This document shows, piece by piece, positions 26,101 through 41,100 of a stretch of DNA of 64,000 bases. The DNA lies in the NCBI GenBank assembly GCA_947359465.1, contig OX375876.1:83846359-83910358 (forward strand), written 5' to 3'. Every line of letters starts with the position of its first letter. Positions within the stretch are counted from its first letter, which is position 1. The notes below the pieces were generated by a model that ran no database searches, was not told the origin of the DNA, and saw only the letters and a list, made by a program, of their open reading frames with translations. The position numbers and the translations under genes are program-made. The stretch is from Metellina segmentata (lineage: Eukaryota; Arthropoda; Arachnida; Araneae; Tetragnathidae).

Positions 26101-29100
26101 TCTGGAGCAAGTAATTCCTCTTTCACAATCCAATTATTGAAATTGGTTGATTAATCTCAAGGATAATTTTGCATGTTGAAACAGACCAAAAAATTTAATG
26201 AATGTAAAAATTCTCCTTAATTGCATTATTTTCCATTTTTGTGATGCAGAACAATTCTTTGATTCAATTCGCCTATGAAGTAATTGCATGTTCCAGAATA
26301 CCAACTTTATTTAATTGAAAATAAAAAAGAAATTGGCTAACTAATATAATTAACTTATCTATATATATAATTCTCTTACGTGGCACGCAAAAAAGACGTT
26401 ATTTGTTTTCGCGTTTTGGCAACATTGTACGATTCTTTGTTTATCCCAAAGCCTCGCGCTTCAATTGAAATTATAGCGTTATCGGATGAAATTTTATTGA
26501 AAAACAATGAATTTTAGTCGAGCTGTTGCAGTAAATAATAGAAATCAAAGAAAACGGAGGATCTTTTCAGGGTCATTTAAAAAAAGGTCCGTTTCGGGGC
26601 AAACTATTATAGTTCAATAAGACGCTTGCATTACAACTTTCGACAACAAACTCAATGAAAAAGCGTGGGTGGCTCGAGTGCTGGGTAAATGTACACACAA
26701 CCAACATGCTGGGTTTTCAATTTCCAAATCAACGCTCACATTTCGAGTCAAAATTTGCTCAAAGTTTCCATTTGAATTCTGATTCCAGAGGTACTGTAAA
26801 TATCTTTTCTAAAAAACAGCATAAAATTTAGATTTGAAAAATATTTTTTTGGAACATCATATTTTGTTAACAATTCCTTCTGCTAGGACACATGTCTTCA
26901 TTGATGCGAGCGAAGCGAGCATAGGTTCGCGCAGCGAACCAATGAGGATTGCGAAGCAATCCTCTGGGGGTTGGCGAGCGTTAGCGAGCAGGGGGCGGGC
27001 CACCTAGTCTATATATATAATTCTCTTACGTGGCACGCAAAAAAGACGTTATTTGTAATCGCGTTTTGGCAACACTGTACGATTGTTTGTTTATCGCGAA
27101 GTCTCGCGCATCGATTGAATTTATAGCGTTATCGGATGAAATTTTATTATAAAAAAAAAAAAAAGGAAATTTTAATGAGCTGTTGCAGTTAGTTTATAAT
27201 AGAAATCAAAGAAAGCGGAGGATCTTTTCAGGGCCATTTAAAAAACGGTCCTTTTCAGGGCCAACAATTATAGTTCAACGAGACGCTTGCACTACAACTT
27301 TCGGCAACAAACTCAACGAAAAAGTGTGGGTCGTTTGAGTGCTGGGAAAATGTACACACAAACAACATGCTGGGTATTCAATTTCCAAAGCAACGCTCAC
27401 ATTTCGAGTCAAAATTTGCACAAAGTTTTTATTTGAATTCTGATTTTAGAGATACTGTGTATACATTTTTTCTGTAATACAGCAAATTTAGATTTGAAAA
27501 ACATTTTTTTGGTAACATATTTTGTAAACAATCCCTTCTGCTAGGACACATGTCTTCATTGAGGATTGCGAAGCAATCCTCCGGGGGTTGGCGAGCGTTA
27601 GCGAGCAGGGGGCTGGCCCCCTAGTGTAATATATTAATTGTTTAAAAATACTAATTGTTGGTTTAAATTAACTCTTCATAGTTTAGAAAAGTTTAAATAG
27701 AACTGATAAGAAATATTCGTTCTAGTTAATAGAATATTATAAATCATACAAAGAACCAAATTTTAATTTGAGGCTGCTCAAGCAATTTAAATCATATACG
27801 TATTTTAAATTTGAAATACACAGTCCAGTCACATTAATGTGAACACCTGTCAAAAGCCAGAATAACCACCTTTGGCAGAGCGGACCGCTGCGAGACATGC
27901 AGGAAGAGAGTCAATCAGGTTTCTGAAGGTGTTCATTGGGATGTTGAGCCATGCCGACTCCTGTGCCGTGGCCAGCTACGCTAGATTACGCGGTTGAGGA
28001 TCCATGGCAATTGTTGCAGGGTGTTTGCTTTCAAACGTTTCACGCCGTATACGCCAACATCCATCAGTCCGATGAAGCATAAAACGTGATTCATCGGAAA
28101 AAGCCACCTGTCGCCACTCTGTGGACGTCCAGTTGCGGTACTGGCGTGCAAATTCCAGCCTTCGTCGCCGATGAACAGCAGTCAGCATAAGTGCATTAAC
28201 CAGGCGTCTGCTGCAGAGGCCCATGCGCAGCAACGTTCGCTGAACCGTTGTTGAGGATACACTCTTGATAGCCATTTCGTTCATCTGGGCGGTCAGTTGC
28301 TCAACAGTTGCACGTCTACTCGCCCGAACGCATCTCCGTAGCCTTCGTTCGCATCTGTCATCTATAGCCCGTGGTGCACCACATGTGCCGCGCCGCTGAT
28401 TTTGGATAGTGCCATTATGCCATGCACGGTATACTTTTACCACGGCGGCACGCGAATGGTTCACAAAATTAGCCGTTTCCGAAATGCTTCCACCCTTGGC
28501 CCGAAAGCCAATAATCATGCCCTTTTGGACGTCGGATCAATCGCTAAGTTTCTGCATTACGCCAACGATTGAAATGCTTTCCGATGCTCTAGGACATCCT
28601 TTATATACACTCCACTGCAATGTGATGCCACCTGCCTTTTGTGATTGGTTATTTCACAGTGATGTGTGTGTTGGTGTTAGTTAGTTAGTTAGTTATTTCA
28701 CAGTGACGTCGAAAGTAGGTGGTGGTCACATTAATGTGACTGGACTGTGTATATACATTAATTTCAATATTACGTGCGCGTTGCTTAAATTAAACTTACC
28801 AACCAATCAATTTAAGTTTGAATACATAGATACTGGCTTCTCATTTAATTTCAACTGTATAGAAAAATGGGAGGTGAAATAGAGTGCTTAACGTTAGAAA
28901 CAAATATTTTATAACAACAATGATTTTCTGCTTTATGATAGAAAAGCTTTTATCATTTCATTACGAGCGAAATCAAATAGTTAAATTTGAATTTTGTAAT
29001 AACCTTATTCAAAAAAAAAAAAAGGGCCCCTTGTAAAGGATATTGGTGCGTATTTCTTTGTATTAACTATGATATTACTTATGAAAAGTTACATCGACAT

Positions 29101-32100
29101 TGAAAAATATCTTTTTAATTTAACTCAACTTCACTTTTCAATCTCAGCACAAATGCTCGTGGCAACCTCGTCTTGATTTTCCAACTCCTGAGCAAGAATT
29201 TTGAGTCTATCATTCTTCAGAATTATGGGAGTTGACATTTATCTTCGTTCAACTGCCCATTCTCCTTCATGGGGATAGCAACCAACCATGCTTCAAATCC
29301 TACATTTAGATTAAATAGTCGCAATATCATAAGTTTGACAAAAAAAATATAAAGGAAAAACGCAGGTTTAGAATTTAGAATCAGCTGGCTTTTTGCTACA
29401 CTGAAACTTATTAGACTGTTTAGAAATAAGTTAAAAGCATTATAGCAAGTATGCATGTTGAAAAGGAACCCTTTCCTTTGGAAGTCGAAAGTGTTCAATG
29501 CTGAAAAAACACAAAATTGTAAGTTAAATTAAGGTATAACACATCAACGCTGTTACCAGATAGTAGTTAAGGTGACTATTAATTGCTGTCTGATAAAAGT
29601 TGGCTCAAGGATGTAGTTTCAGAAAATTTGAAAAATAATACATCATTTTTTAGAAGAAAAAAAATAATGTCCACTCTGTTTGGTGCTGCTCCAACTCTGT
29701 GTTAGGAATTACGGAGATACTGGCTTCTTTACGATAGAAAGTGCTTTGTATTAAAACAAATACTTAGTACACGACTAAAAAGTAATTATTTACATTGGGG
29801 TTAATCACCATTCTTAACTATTAAAATTTGTAATTCATGAAAAATAGGATTCTGAAATTACAAATTCTTCTGCTTATATCCATTTCTTCATCCTACAAAA
29901 TTCATTTAAGATTATGTGTCACTTTTGGATTGGTGTATGCATCATTTCTTTTGTTAATTTATGAGTATGCGAAAATTGTCTCCACAGGCGAGTTCCGTTT
30001 TAATAATTATCAGCTGCATATCAATGTCAATACTATGTGTTTTCATTCCACAAAGCTTTCTATACGATTCGCGATTTGATCAAATATGTTGTATTATTTT
30101 TCTTTGAACTTTAACTTTGTTTCATACATGTTTTATTCTCACAACTTCCATCTATCTTACCCAGAAGCTTAAATGTTCTCAATATTCTCCAGGTTCCTGA
30201 AAGCTAGGAGGATTTACAAGTTTTATTACGCTGTAGAGTCGAGGACAGCCTATCCGAACTTGTGGCGAGTCGCCAACCTCATACACGTCCTGCTCCTGTT
30301 GGCGCACTGGTTCGGGTGCTTCTACTACATGTTGTCCGAATTAGAAGGCTTCAAAGGCAACTGGGCTTACAAGCATCCGGACAATCCTGAGCAATCGCCT
30401 TTGGTCCGGAAGTACTTGGGATCGGTTTACTGGTCTACTCTAACGCTGACGACGATTGGGGACCTGGCTACACCGGCCACGAATTTGCAGTGAGTAGCCT
30501 TTTTTGTTTTATGCTTACTTGCCCTACAGCTTCACGTTATTACGTAAGATACTCATTGAAAAAAGAAGTCTTAATAGAAAGAAAGTGTCATAATTAGAGA
30601 TTAAACGAAGTTCAGTTCACGAAGCGTTATCGTATTTGTAGACATAAAACATTCATATCGTCTATTGTCCGACCCTTTCCGAGCTGATATTTAGATCGCA
30701 GTTTTTAACGGTTGTTTTGATTTTATAGCGCACCGACCAACCGGTATAGTTGTTAAGGTGTTAGCCTCTAGATCGGAAGGTTCCTGGTTCATGGCATGGA
30801 TGTTTATATGCGTATGGTGTAAAGACGGCTGGTGCGTGGTGCACCTTAAATCTGTCGTGGCCGAAAGTCCTCACGTTGGGTTGATGTGGAAGTTTGGAGA
30901 GTAGGGTGCCAGCTCAGGTGTTGCTTCGTCATCTGACCGGGGTTCAAAATTACGAGGTGTTGTCCTCGGAAATTTCCCTTAAGGGATTGATCGCGAACCG
31001 TCGTCAATAGCCCGTTGCGTTGCTCCAGTACGACATTAATTAAAAATTACCAATTACCATTACCGATTTTATAGCGAAAGGGACAAATTTCGCTAAAAGT
31101 CAAGGCAGACAGCTTCAAGGTAATTGGTAATTTTTAATTAACGTCATACTATAGCAACACAACGGGCTATTGACGACGGTCCGGGATCAATCCTTTAAGG
31201 GAAAGATCCGAGGACAACACCTCGTAATTTTGAACCACGGTCAGATGACGAGGTAACACCTTAGCAGGCACCCCACTCTCCAAACTTCCACACCAACCCA
31301 ACGTGAGGACGTTCGGCCACGACAGATTTAAGATGTACCAGATTAAGATGCATACGCTTACAAACATCCATGCCCGGACCCGGATTCGAACCAGGAACCT
31401 TCCGATCTAGAGACCTTAACCACTATGCCGGTTGGTCGGCGACAGCGTCAAGGAATGGACAAGTTTACTGATACAAAATAAAGAAATACAGTTATAAATG
31501 TCCCAAGTTAGAAACAGGAATCGAACATGAGCTTTCTACAGCTCTCATGTGTTTTTGAACGAGTCTCTTCGTTTTATTAAGAGGCAGAGTTAAAACGCAA
31601 AAAAAAAAAATGCGTCCCTATAAACATTCCTCTCTGCCGTAACTATATAAATATTGGCGTTTATAGTGCGGATCCGACGAGAAGGCAGTCGACGATATGT
31701 CAGTTAATTTTTGATTAGGTGTGAAAGCTCGTTAGGCAAACTGCCGTACACAAAGGCGTAAATACCGATCGCGGTGGATGTTTTCACCATGGCAACTGGT
31801 TATCAATGCTATCGCCTTCGGCATTACGGAACAGAATCCGCGTTAAAGACGTCAATTGTGAAAGTAATTTGTTTATTTTACAACCTATTCCCTAATTAAG
31901 CAAATAGAATCATTCAAAACAATCTGACTTAACTGTCTTCTCCTATGAGCTGGGCTGTAACATTTTTCTGACTCCGAGTTAATAGCTTGGTGCCGGAAGC
32001 GATAGAAGCGATTACGAGTTAGTGAAATACCAAACGGTGGCGGCTATGCAGGAGTTTGTGTTGGATAGATCTTCTCCCAGGGGAACTTAACTATCTACGC

Positions 32101-35100
32101 ATAAAGGGTCTTTTCCAAGGTCATTTGCCCTCACCAAAACCGCACTAGATTTTTCCTGATACGCGAATGAAAAATAATGATACAATTAATTTCTTCTCTC
32201 ACGCCAAACAATATCAATTTAAAGTTTTCATCATGCGCAGGCGACGGTCTATGTGTTTTCATCAAATATGGCTGAAAATTATTCCAGTTCAATTCATTCC
32301 GATTTTACTAAACTTTCTTTGATTTTCTAAGTTTCGATTAATTTTTACTTTTTTTTCCACAAGTAATTCATACTTGTGGAAGAAAAGTAAAAATTAATCG
32401 AAGATGCATTTAAACTTTTTATCAAACGGCATTGTACTTTCAGCAAATTATTTCCTAGATATTTTCTGAGCCGCGATAACCCGGTTGGAAGAATTGCGGA
32501 TTGGTAACTGGAGGGTTGCGAGTTCGGAATCCGGTCAAACAAAAGACCGTTGTATACATGGGGCTGGCGCATGTTAAATCAATCGTGGCATCAAATTTCG
32601 TTACGTTGGCGTGATGTGTGAATTTGAAGAGTGGTGTGCTAGCTCAGGTGTTTACCTCTACCGTGGTCCAAAATTACGTGGTGTTGCCCTCGGATATTTC
32701 CCCTGGAGATAGATCCCGGATCGTTGCGAAAAGCCCATTCTGTGCGATGTTTATTAACTACCCCCTGATAGTCTTCATTTAGAATAATAGTTTCAATTTT
32801 ACAAGGTATAAAATTTTAGTAATATCTAACTCTATTATTCTATTCTATTAGAATGAATACCAATTCTATTTATTTTTGATAGATAGGTAGGTATTTAATT
32901 AACGTCTCACTGGAACAACACAACGGGCTAGTGGCGAAGGTCCGGGATCAATCCCCGAAATGAAAGATCCTAATATTCAGAAATATCTTTGAAAATAAAT
33001 GCAATCAGAATCTACTTTCATACAGCATTAAAAAACACTACAACTTCCACGAAGAAAAGATCTGTTCTTCCTTTCATTCCAACTTTATTATTTTTCTTAC
33101 ACTTTAACTTTATTTAATAATAAGTAGGTAAGAAAGAGGCACTTAGATTTCTTACATAACAATTTTAAATTTTTTCTCCAATAGTCAGCCTTGTACTTTA
33201 AAAAAGATTGCCCCCATACTGAAATTAGAAAATTTTCAATGGCATTTTTATGCTAGATTTTGCACCAAATCATTAAGTTACCTTATCTTTAAAAAGAGGT
33301 TACGATAAATCCATTTAATTGGTTTGGTTTTCTAATAGCTAAAGGGTGTGAAAAATAAATATCAAAATGTCACAAACAACGTCAAATAGTATTTTATTAA
33401 AAGAGATCAAATGAAGATTATGGTTTATTTTTATTTACACTTCCATAAAGAATACAGGTAAAAATTTATAAAATTTATCGTCTTTCATCACAATGTATGT
33501 GATCTCGTTCATGAGCACATGTATTCATCTGGTAAGCTAAGTTTATTATTCTTGTGACTTACCTTCTAAATTATTTAAGATTATAAATACACAGACTAAC
33601 ACCCTTCTCTCTTGGTTTCTTCAAAGGTATTTATATTCTGCTTCTATCTTCGCTAAGTCTAGTTTCCTGTATTCTTTTGTTGTTAGGAAAAGTCCGATTA
33701 ATTTTTCTGTAATTTGCTTCTTTTTCGCACTTTCTTAACTCGGGTGTCGGTCAATACAGCGAAACATCTTTTCCTTTTTTATTGTCCGTTATTTTTCTTG
33801 GCTCTTTCCTCTCCCAAAACCAGGCTTAGGGTTTCTGAAGATTGAATTTGAGTTACATACAGAGGGTTGTTTTTTCTGAATTCCAGGCGTAGAGGTGATA
33901 GCAATTTAATCTTCTTTTCTGAAAGAGCAATAGCTCATTCAGAGACTGAAGAAGGCATTGATAGATCTTCTTGATACTTATGCAGCATCTTTTCAATACT
34001 TTTCTAAAAATGCTGTTGTCTTTTTTCTGAAATACTAGAGGGCTTAAACCCGAACAAAACAAATGTGGGAACAACTACACTCTACGTTTATGAGCGATGG
34101 CAACGGCCTTGGCGATAATTTTGGCGCACTTCTAATGTTGCCAAGGAAAGAATTATTTCCTAACTCTTTTTCTGTCACAATTTTTTTTCTTTTTACAACA
34201 CACTTTTGTAACACATTTCAGAACGTTTTAAAAAGTACATTTTTTAAAACTTTCACAAAAAGTAGTAAGCTTAAGCACATATCAAAACATATTTATGAAC
34301 CAGCAGAGAAATTAAGCTACGAATGTTGGTTAAGAATACCCTGAAACTTATCAATTACACTAAATACAGTGGGCATGTTGAAAAAGAAATAGATTTACAA
34401 AAGAAAAAAAGCAACAAATAATACAACCTGATAACGTCAGAATTCTTTCGTAAAAATATAATAAAAAAGAAAATGGTTAAAAAATAACAAAACTTTTAAT
34501 TCTTTCGTAAAAACTATTATAATAAAATAAAAATTCCACAACTGTCAAAATACAAATAAGTGGACCAATGGTATCACAGAAAATTATTTAGAAGGACCAA
34601 TGCAATCAAAAGTTATTTTTAAAACAAACTAACCAATGGGAAGAAAGAAAGAATTTCAAACGAATCAATGAAATAAAACGACTTTAACGGATTTCAGAAG
34701 AACTTTCTAGAATATTCGAAATGAAAATTGAGTTTCCGTTTGCCGAGGTTGCCATGAAAACCACAACAACAGTAACCAAAGATGGGCTGCCTTAATTTAT
34801 CGTAACTCGCTACTAGAAGTGCGCCAAAAAAAAATCGCCAAGCCGTTGCCATCCCTCATAAACGTAGAGTGTAGCTGTACCCAAATGTGTCATTTTTTTT
34901 TACTCATATGCGCACCTTCAGGAGCTATTGGGGACCTAAGCTTCTTAGACCCAAAATAAGCAAAAATATCCTTCTTAATCCAAGGGCGCATCTACGAGGT
35001 ATGGGGAGCTTAAGCCCCCTAGTTTGAAAAAAGCAAATATAACCTTTTTCTGACACATGGGGTTAAACCAAAGGATGTTCCAACTTCATGAATTGAACCA

Positions 35101-38100
35101 CCTACCACCGCAAAAACAAAATCCTGTTTTAATGAAATATTCCTAGTTTCTAGGGGCAACCTCGGAACGATGCCAGATACCTGAAAAAAGATAATTTATC
35201 CTTTTTTGATACACTAAACTGTTCTTAAATTACGACTTGAACCATTTATGACTCCCTGACTGGTTTAAATGGGACAGGTACTTTATGTTGGGTTTCATTG
35301 GAATCCTTTATGTACAGTAAGTTCAGCGATAGATATATAGTGAATAATCGACAAACAGAAGGAATAAGCCTTTAGGACAAAAGATATAAATATAATTTGC
35401 AAGGAGACTGTCCATCGGATCAATTCTCCATTATGTTGTATTTATTTACCAGTGGTTCGTTTCTTTGTAATGATAGGAGAAAGTGTTCAGTTGTGGTCAA
35501 AGAACTCAATCATCTCAATCAGAGATCTGTAATTCCTTTGATTTATAACCATAAAAGAATTATTTCTTTTTATTAAAATTTATATATATTTTAAATATTT
35601 AATCCCTTAATTCGAAGGTTTTATCTCTTCTATTTTTACTGTTTCAAATCTGTTAACATATTTATACGATTTGGGAACTTTCGAATAAAATATGCAAATT
35701 GTATAGCGCCTAAAATGTCTATTTTAAGGGTTTAGACCTATAAAAAATCGAAAACGGTTTTGGTACCTAAGCAATAACGAAACTGACTTGAAATCTATAA
35801 AATCCCTTATTTGTTTGGTGTATTTTAACTTTTAATGATAGTTTTTGGCTTGACAATTTTCTTATGCACATTGATAAAAGAACTGTATTTTGTTTGCAAT
35901 ATTCTTGATGAAAATGTGATTGACGCTAGTATTTAAAGGTGTGTTTATTATGTTTAAATATATTTTATACAAATAGTTCATCATCCTCTGCACATTAATA
36001 ATTAGAAACGTTTTTAAAAACTAAAAAACATTAATATATTACTAAGATAAAATTTCCATGTCTGTAACCATCAAATTTGCTGATTTTTAGTTACGTCCAT
36101 ATATCATTTCAATGTAATGGAAGTTATAATAGTAAAAATCAATGTCATCCTATAAGAAAGTATTTTTGTTACGTTGTATTAAAAACTAAAGTAATAAAAA
36201 TTACTAAATCGGGGGTTGTCAAAAACTTACAAAATGGACATTGGCACCAAGAGAGATGCTACCACATTACATCCACTGTAAACTAAAACTACCATCAATC
36301 TGTGGGCCCCATTGCCAGCTGTTATGACGGGTCCCATTGCCAGCTGAAAAGACGGGCCCCTCCCCACCTCATCCATGTCCCTTTTATACTGTTTAAGTTT
36401 GAACAGAGATATTTAAAAAAAAATTGAAGTTTTATCCACAGTTTAATCTAAGTGACATATACGATATACTATAAAGCAAACATGACATTTAGGTAAAAAA
36501 AAAAGTGCTGAATAAACAAAAATACTCATTTGGTTAAAAACTAGTTACTAGTAGCATACAGTTTAAATATCTGTAAAATCAAAATGTTATTTGTATATGT
36601 ACAATTCTACCATTTGAAATTAAAAATCAGAGCAACTGATAAAATCGAATTCAAATTTTAATAATACTTAAAAGTAAAGTGTCCATCTTGAAAAACAAAC
36701 TTCTATATGAATTATTTTACGTTTTCCTTGGTTTCATCATGGAGAATGTTACATTTTAGAGATTTTAACATTTTAATTTGACATATGAAAAAGCTATTTT
36801 CAACATCGTCGTGTTTATGATTCTTGTTTATTTAATCACATTTTTTGCCCTTTGCTGACCCACTGGCCCCGTTTCCATGGCAACGTTAACACCGGGTATG
36901 TGAGGGCGGAGGACATACCTTACTTTGGGAGTGCTAGCCCTCAATTGCGCTTTGTTCTGAAGGAACCCGAATACTTCAATTAGTCAACTTTACTTTAGCA
37001 CATACGAGATTCGAACTCGTAATCAAGCGTTTCAGTCTATCAGTTTCTTAAAAGCTACGCCTTTAGGCACTCGGAAAAGGATAGGGGAATCTCTTAGCAT
37101 ATTACTCTCCAAAACTGCTAAAATGTATGTTGCAATTAAATTATAAAAACTTACTGCGCAAAAGAAAACTTGAATTCCAACTAGCCGTTATCTAACTATA
37201 TCTTCTATTTTGACGTTGGTAAAGGCAATCTCATGGATCACATGAGAACAAAACAATAACCCCATAGGTAATGACAACCTTTAGTGAACTTAAATACGAT
37301 GGAACATATATATAGTCCTTCTGTAAACTCTACTGCACATATCATTAACGTTTTGTCTGTAATGTATTCGAATTCTTTCCAGCGCAATCTGTTTCTTAAT
37401 GTGTGTGTTCAACTGGTAAGATACCACTAATAGGAGAGAATAAGGCAAAAAAATGTTCTAAAGAAATTGAAAAAATTTAGATTTCATTTTTTAAAGTACC
37501 ATAAAATATGACCCCCCCCCCCCAGAATGTTTCATATTAATATATTAATAGCTACAATGTAGAACACAATCACTGTAAATGCCTTCAAAATTTCTCATTT
37601 TTCATTCACATTTAAATTTTGATTGATTAGCTTATAAATAAGCACGCCCCTCGAATATTGAAGACGTTTAAGGACTTAAAGTTTGAATATGAATAATTGA
37701 GCAAATAAAGGGCAAGAAAAATTACAATGTGACCGTTTAATTTTTTTTATTAGAGATAAAGGTTTCAAAGCTTACAGACCATTTATTTAGTTTCAGCGTC
37801 TCACGGCACAGTTTTTTCTACAAGTTTGGTTCCAATTATCCCAAATAAAAGAGTTATTCGTTCCAAATTCCTGGAGAAATTTTTAAAAAACTTAACATAA
37901 AACTATGAGGAACAAATCTACTCTGCTTAAAAGTAAAAGAAATGCCTTCAGATACTTACACGAGATTTAAAATAACTGGGTCTGGCCCTGAATTTCTTTT
38001 TTTAATGCTTTTTTTTAAAGAAACTAGGGGGCTCCGCCCCCTGCTCGCTTATGCTCGCCAACCCCCGGGGATTGCTGCGCAATCCCATTTGGTTTGCTTC

Positions 38101-41100
38101 GCAAACCAACACTCCTTTCACAGATGTCATTTGGTTTGCTTCGCAAACCAACATTCCTTTCACAGAGTGAAACTATCTGAATAATTCGTATTATGCTGAT
38201 TTCACTTTCCGGTACATGACGTCACAGCGAGGGCTTCGCGCCCTGCTCGCTTACGCTCGCCGACCCCGGGGATTGCTACGCAATCCCGTTTGGTTTGCTT
38301 TCTCAAACCAATACTTCTTTCGCAATTGATTTCACTTTTTTTTGCTTTAACACTTAATGCACCCTAAACTAATAGCCGCATCAGTAAAAAATCTTCTGTA
38401 TCTTGTTCCCTGTACAATTTTAAGTAAACAGTGTTAATATCAAAACTTTACGATTGTACTTTGTCGGTAAACTGTCTTGAGAACAGAGGGAAAAAAGCGA
38501 GCCTTTTTCCTCGCCAAATAAAAAGAAATCGTTTTTATGGCAATTGTTGCTACGATAAATTTGATATCTGGCAAACCCGATAGTAGAAAATGCAACCCAC
38601 TGCTGTTTGCGGAACCAGCTATGCGAACTGAAAAATACGAAATTTGTGTCACCAACTTTTGATTGCATCGAATTTATTTATGAACCAATTTTAAAAATAA
38701 TTGTACCGTAAGAAAGAGTACATTGTGAGGTATACTGCAATATTTTTAAAATTAAAAACTAACAGTAATACTATATAGATATGACCATTTTAGTTTTGTA
38801 TCGGAAGTTACGATCTGAAAGTTCCGAAAATTGTATGACCTACTTTTAATTGCATCGATTTTGTTTATTAACCAATTTGAAAAATAATTGTACCATAAGA
38901 AAGAGTGTAATGTAGTGTATTCAGTGATGTTCTCAAATTTAAAAAATAATGGTTTTTGCCGTAGACATAACGGTTTTAACAAAAATTAGCGAAAATATCC
39001 GAAGATTCCGAATTTTGTATCACGAACTTTTGATCGCATCCAATTTAATTATTAACCGATTTCAAAAATAATAGTACCGTAAGAAAGAGTATATTCTGAG
39101 GTATACTGCGATATTTTAAAAATTAAAAACTAATAGTAATTAGATATAGATACGGCAGTTTTAAAAAAAGTAACAAAAATGTCCCGATTTTTCCCGAATT
39201 TCAAAAAAATATTATCAAGAACCACATTTAAATTTCAAAAAAAACTCGACGAGCTGCAAAAATTTACGTTGAGAGGTACTCTTAAAAAAAAACTCACGAC
39301 TAAAGACTGAAATTTTGAATGTGTTTTGCTCACTCGCGGAAGAAATTTCACTTCTTCAACTTTAACACTTAATAAAACCTAAACTAATAGCTGCATCGGA
39401 AAAAAATCTTAATAATTATCCAGGGAATACGATGAAGAACAAAGCATGTTAATTTCATATTTTTCCGATCAGTACTTTCTCGGGAAACCGTCTAAGAATG
39501 GAGCTAAACAACAAAAATTTCAATTCTTCGGCGGCGGCGGCGGTAACTTTTTTTTAATATAGAGAGAAAGTAGAAAAATTATGAAACAAACTCATATTTT
39601 TAATTTTTTTCCAATGTAAATGTATTTTTATAATGAATATGTTTTAGTGCGAACGGGGAAAAACATGGAACAATACTTATTAAAAAGATTTTATTGGTAC
39701 TAGTCCCTTTTGGGGGTATTTATCTAAAGATGGGGTTTTCTTAACCCTACTTACGGAAATCCCAGAGGAATATCAAGAATGGGGTACTATTCTTTTGATT
39801 TTGGTCCTTTTTCCTCAGTTGCTGTTACTGGACATTGTCAACGAATCCATGTATTTATTTTTAAGCTTCAAGTTGATTTTATTAATAGGCGATTTTATTA
39901 TGGTGTTGCATTGATTTGAATCCACTCCTTAGACTTTAATTACATTAAGCAACTCATTTTATTGACGTTGGACACTTACTCACTCAATTATATCGTGGAA
40001 GGACAAATGAATAAGAGCTCATTGAAAATGACAAACATTTGTTTAAAAGCTGATTAAATTAGAAATGTACCTAATTGGCATAAAAAATTTCACTCCCATA
40101 AAACTTAAAAATCTTTTATATTCTTTGTAGAGATGTGCAGAACCTGTTATTTTGCAATAAAAGGGTTAACTACTATTTATCGATAACTGTTATTCTTAAC
40201 TGTTAATATTAACAGTTCTGTTATCTCACAATAACTAAAACAAGGGCTGTTCAATAAAAAATTATCACAATTTTTCTCAGGGGATTAAATAATCAAGAAA
40301 AATAAAATTCATATTGAATGTGTAGCGGGATAAGTGGAGAATAGATAGCGCGGCAGCCGGCCAAGAACGCCTAGTTGTATTTTCGTCTACGGCAAAAATG
40401 GATGTGACACGCGAAGTGCAATACACTGCAATGAAATTTTGTTTTCGCCTTAAAAAATCGTCAGTTGAAGTCCATGTGAAGCTACAGGAAGTTTATGGGG
40501 AGAGTCGTGTATTTTCCCCATCCTCCATATAGTCCTGATTTAGCCATGCGATTTCTTTTCTTTTCAAGAATTTTAAATAACACCTCCAGGAAAAGTAGTT
40601 TTTATCATCACAGGCAATGATAAAAGTTGCATATGCGATTTTGAAGAACCTGTCAAAAAATGGCTTCCAGCATGTGTTTGAAGACTGGAAAAGAGGTGGG
40701 ATAAGTGCATTGCATGTAATGGGGAGTATTTTGAGAAAGACCATAAAAATTTGGAGTATTAGTACAGAAAATATTTTTTATTAATATATGATCATTCTTT
40801 ATTGAACAGCCCTCGTACTAACAATTAGCAGTAAATCTAACAATATCCGCTGTACTTAACACACGAGAAGGTAATTTACACCCATCCCCAAATTGAATGT
40901 AAGATATATTTTATGTATGTGAAAGAAGTTCTTCCCTGTCGCGAAGCACGCCAAAGATCCATCGTAGTTGTATGAGATGACTTCTGTGTGAAAGAGGTAT
41001 CAGCTACGAAAGAGACTCGCTGCGGCAGAAGACAAACTATGCTGCCCATTGAAGAGACACAGCATCACGTTTTGCAATCACTAGATTGAATTTCCCGAAA

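Noticed and set aside
29837..30079. 80-residue hydrophobic frame just before the pore exon
   Set aside because: No acceptor or donor in frame with the channel, no match to a CNG segment, and S3 to S4 is already continuous without it.
36990..37075. Possible tRNA gene on the minus strand
   Set aside because: Only a B-box-like motif is convincing; acceptor and D stems do not pair, so it is listed only as a weak SINE candidate.
38440..38668. Minus-strand frames inside the Helitron as possible Rep/helicase remnants
   Set aside because: No HUH motif or helicase motifs; the frames fall in non-conserved filler and tandem units.
40130..40240. AGAGATGTGCAGAACC start and TTAACTGTTA repeats, like a hAT end
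   Set aside because: No opposite end or 8-bp duplication found, and the mariner element begins right after it; too weak to annotate.
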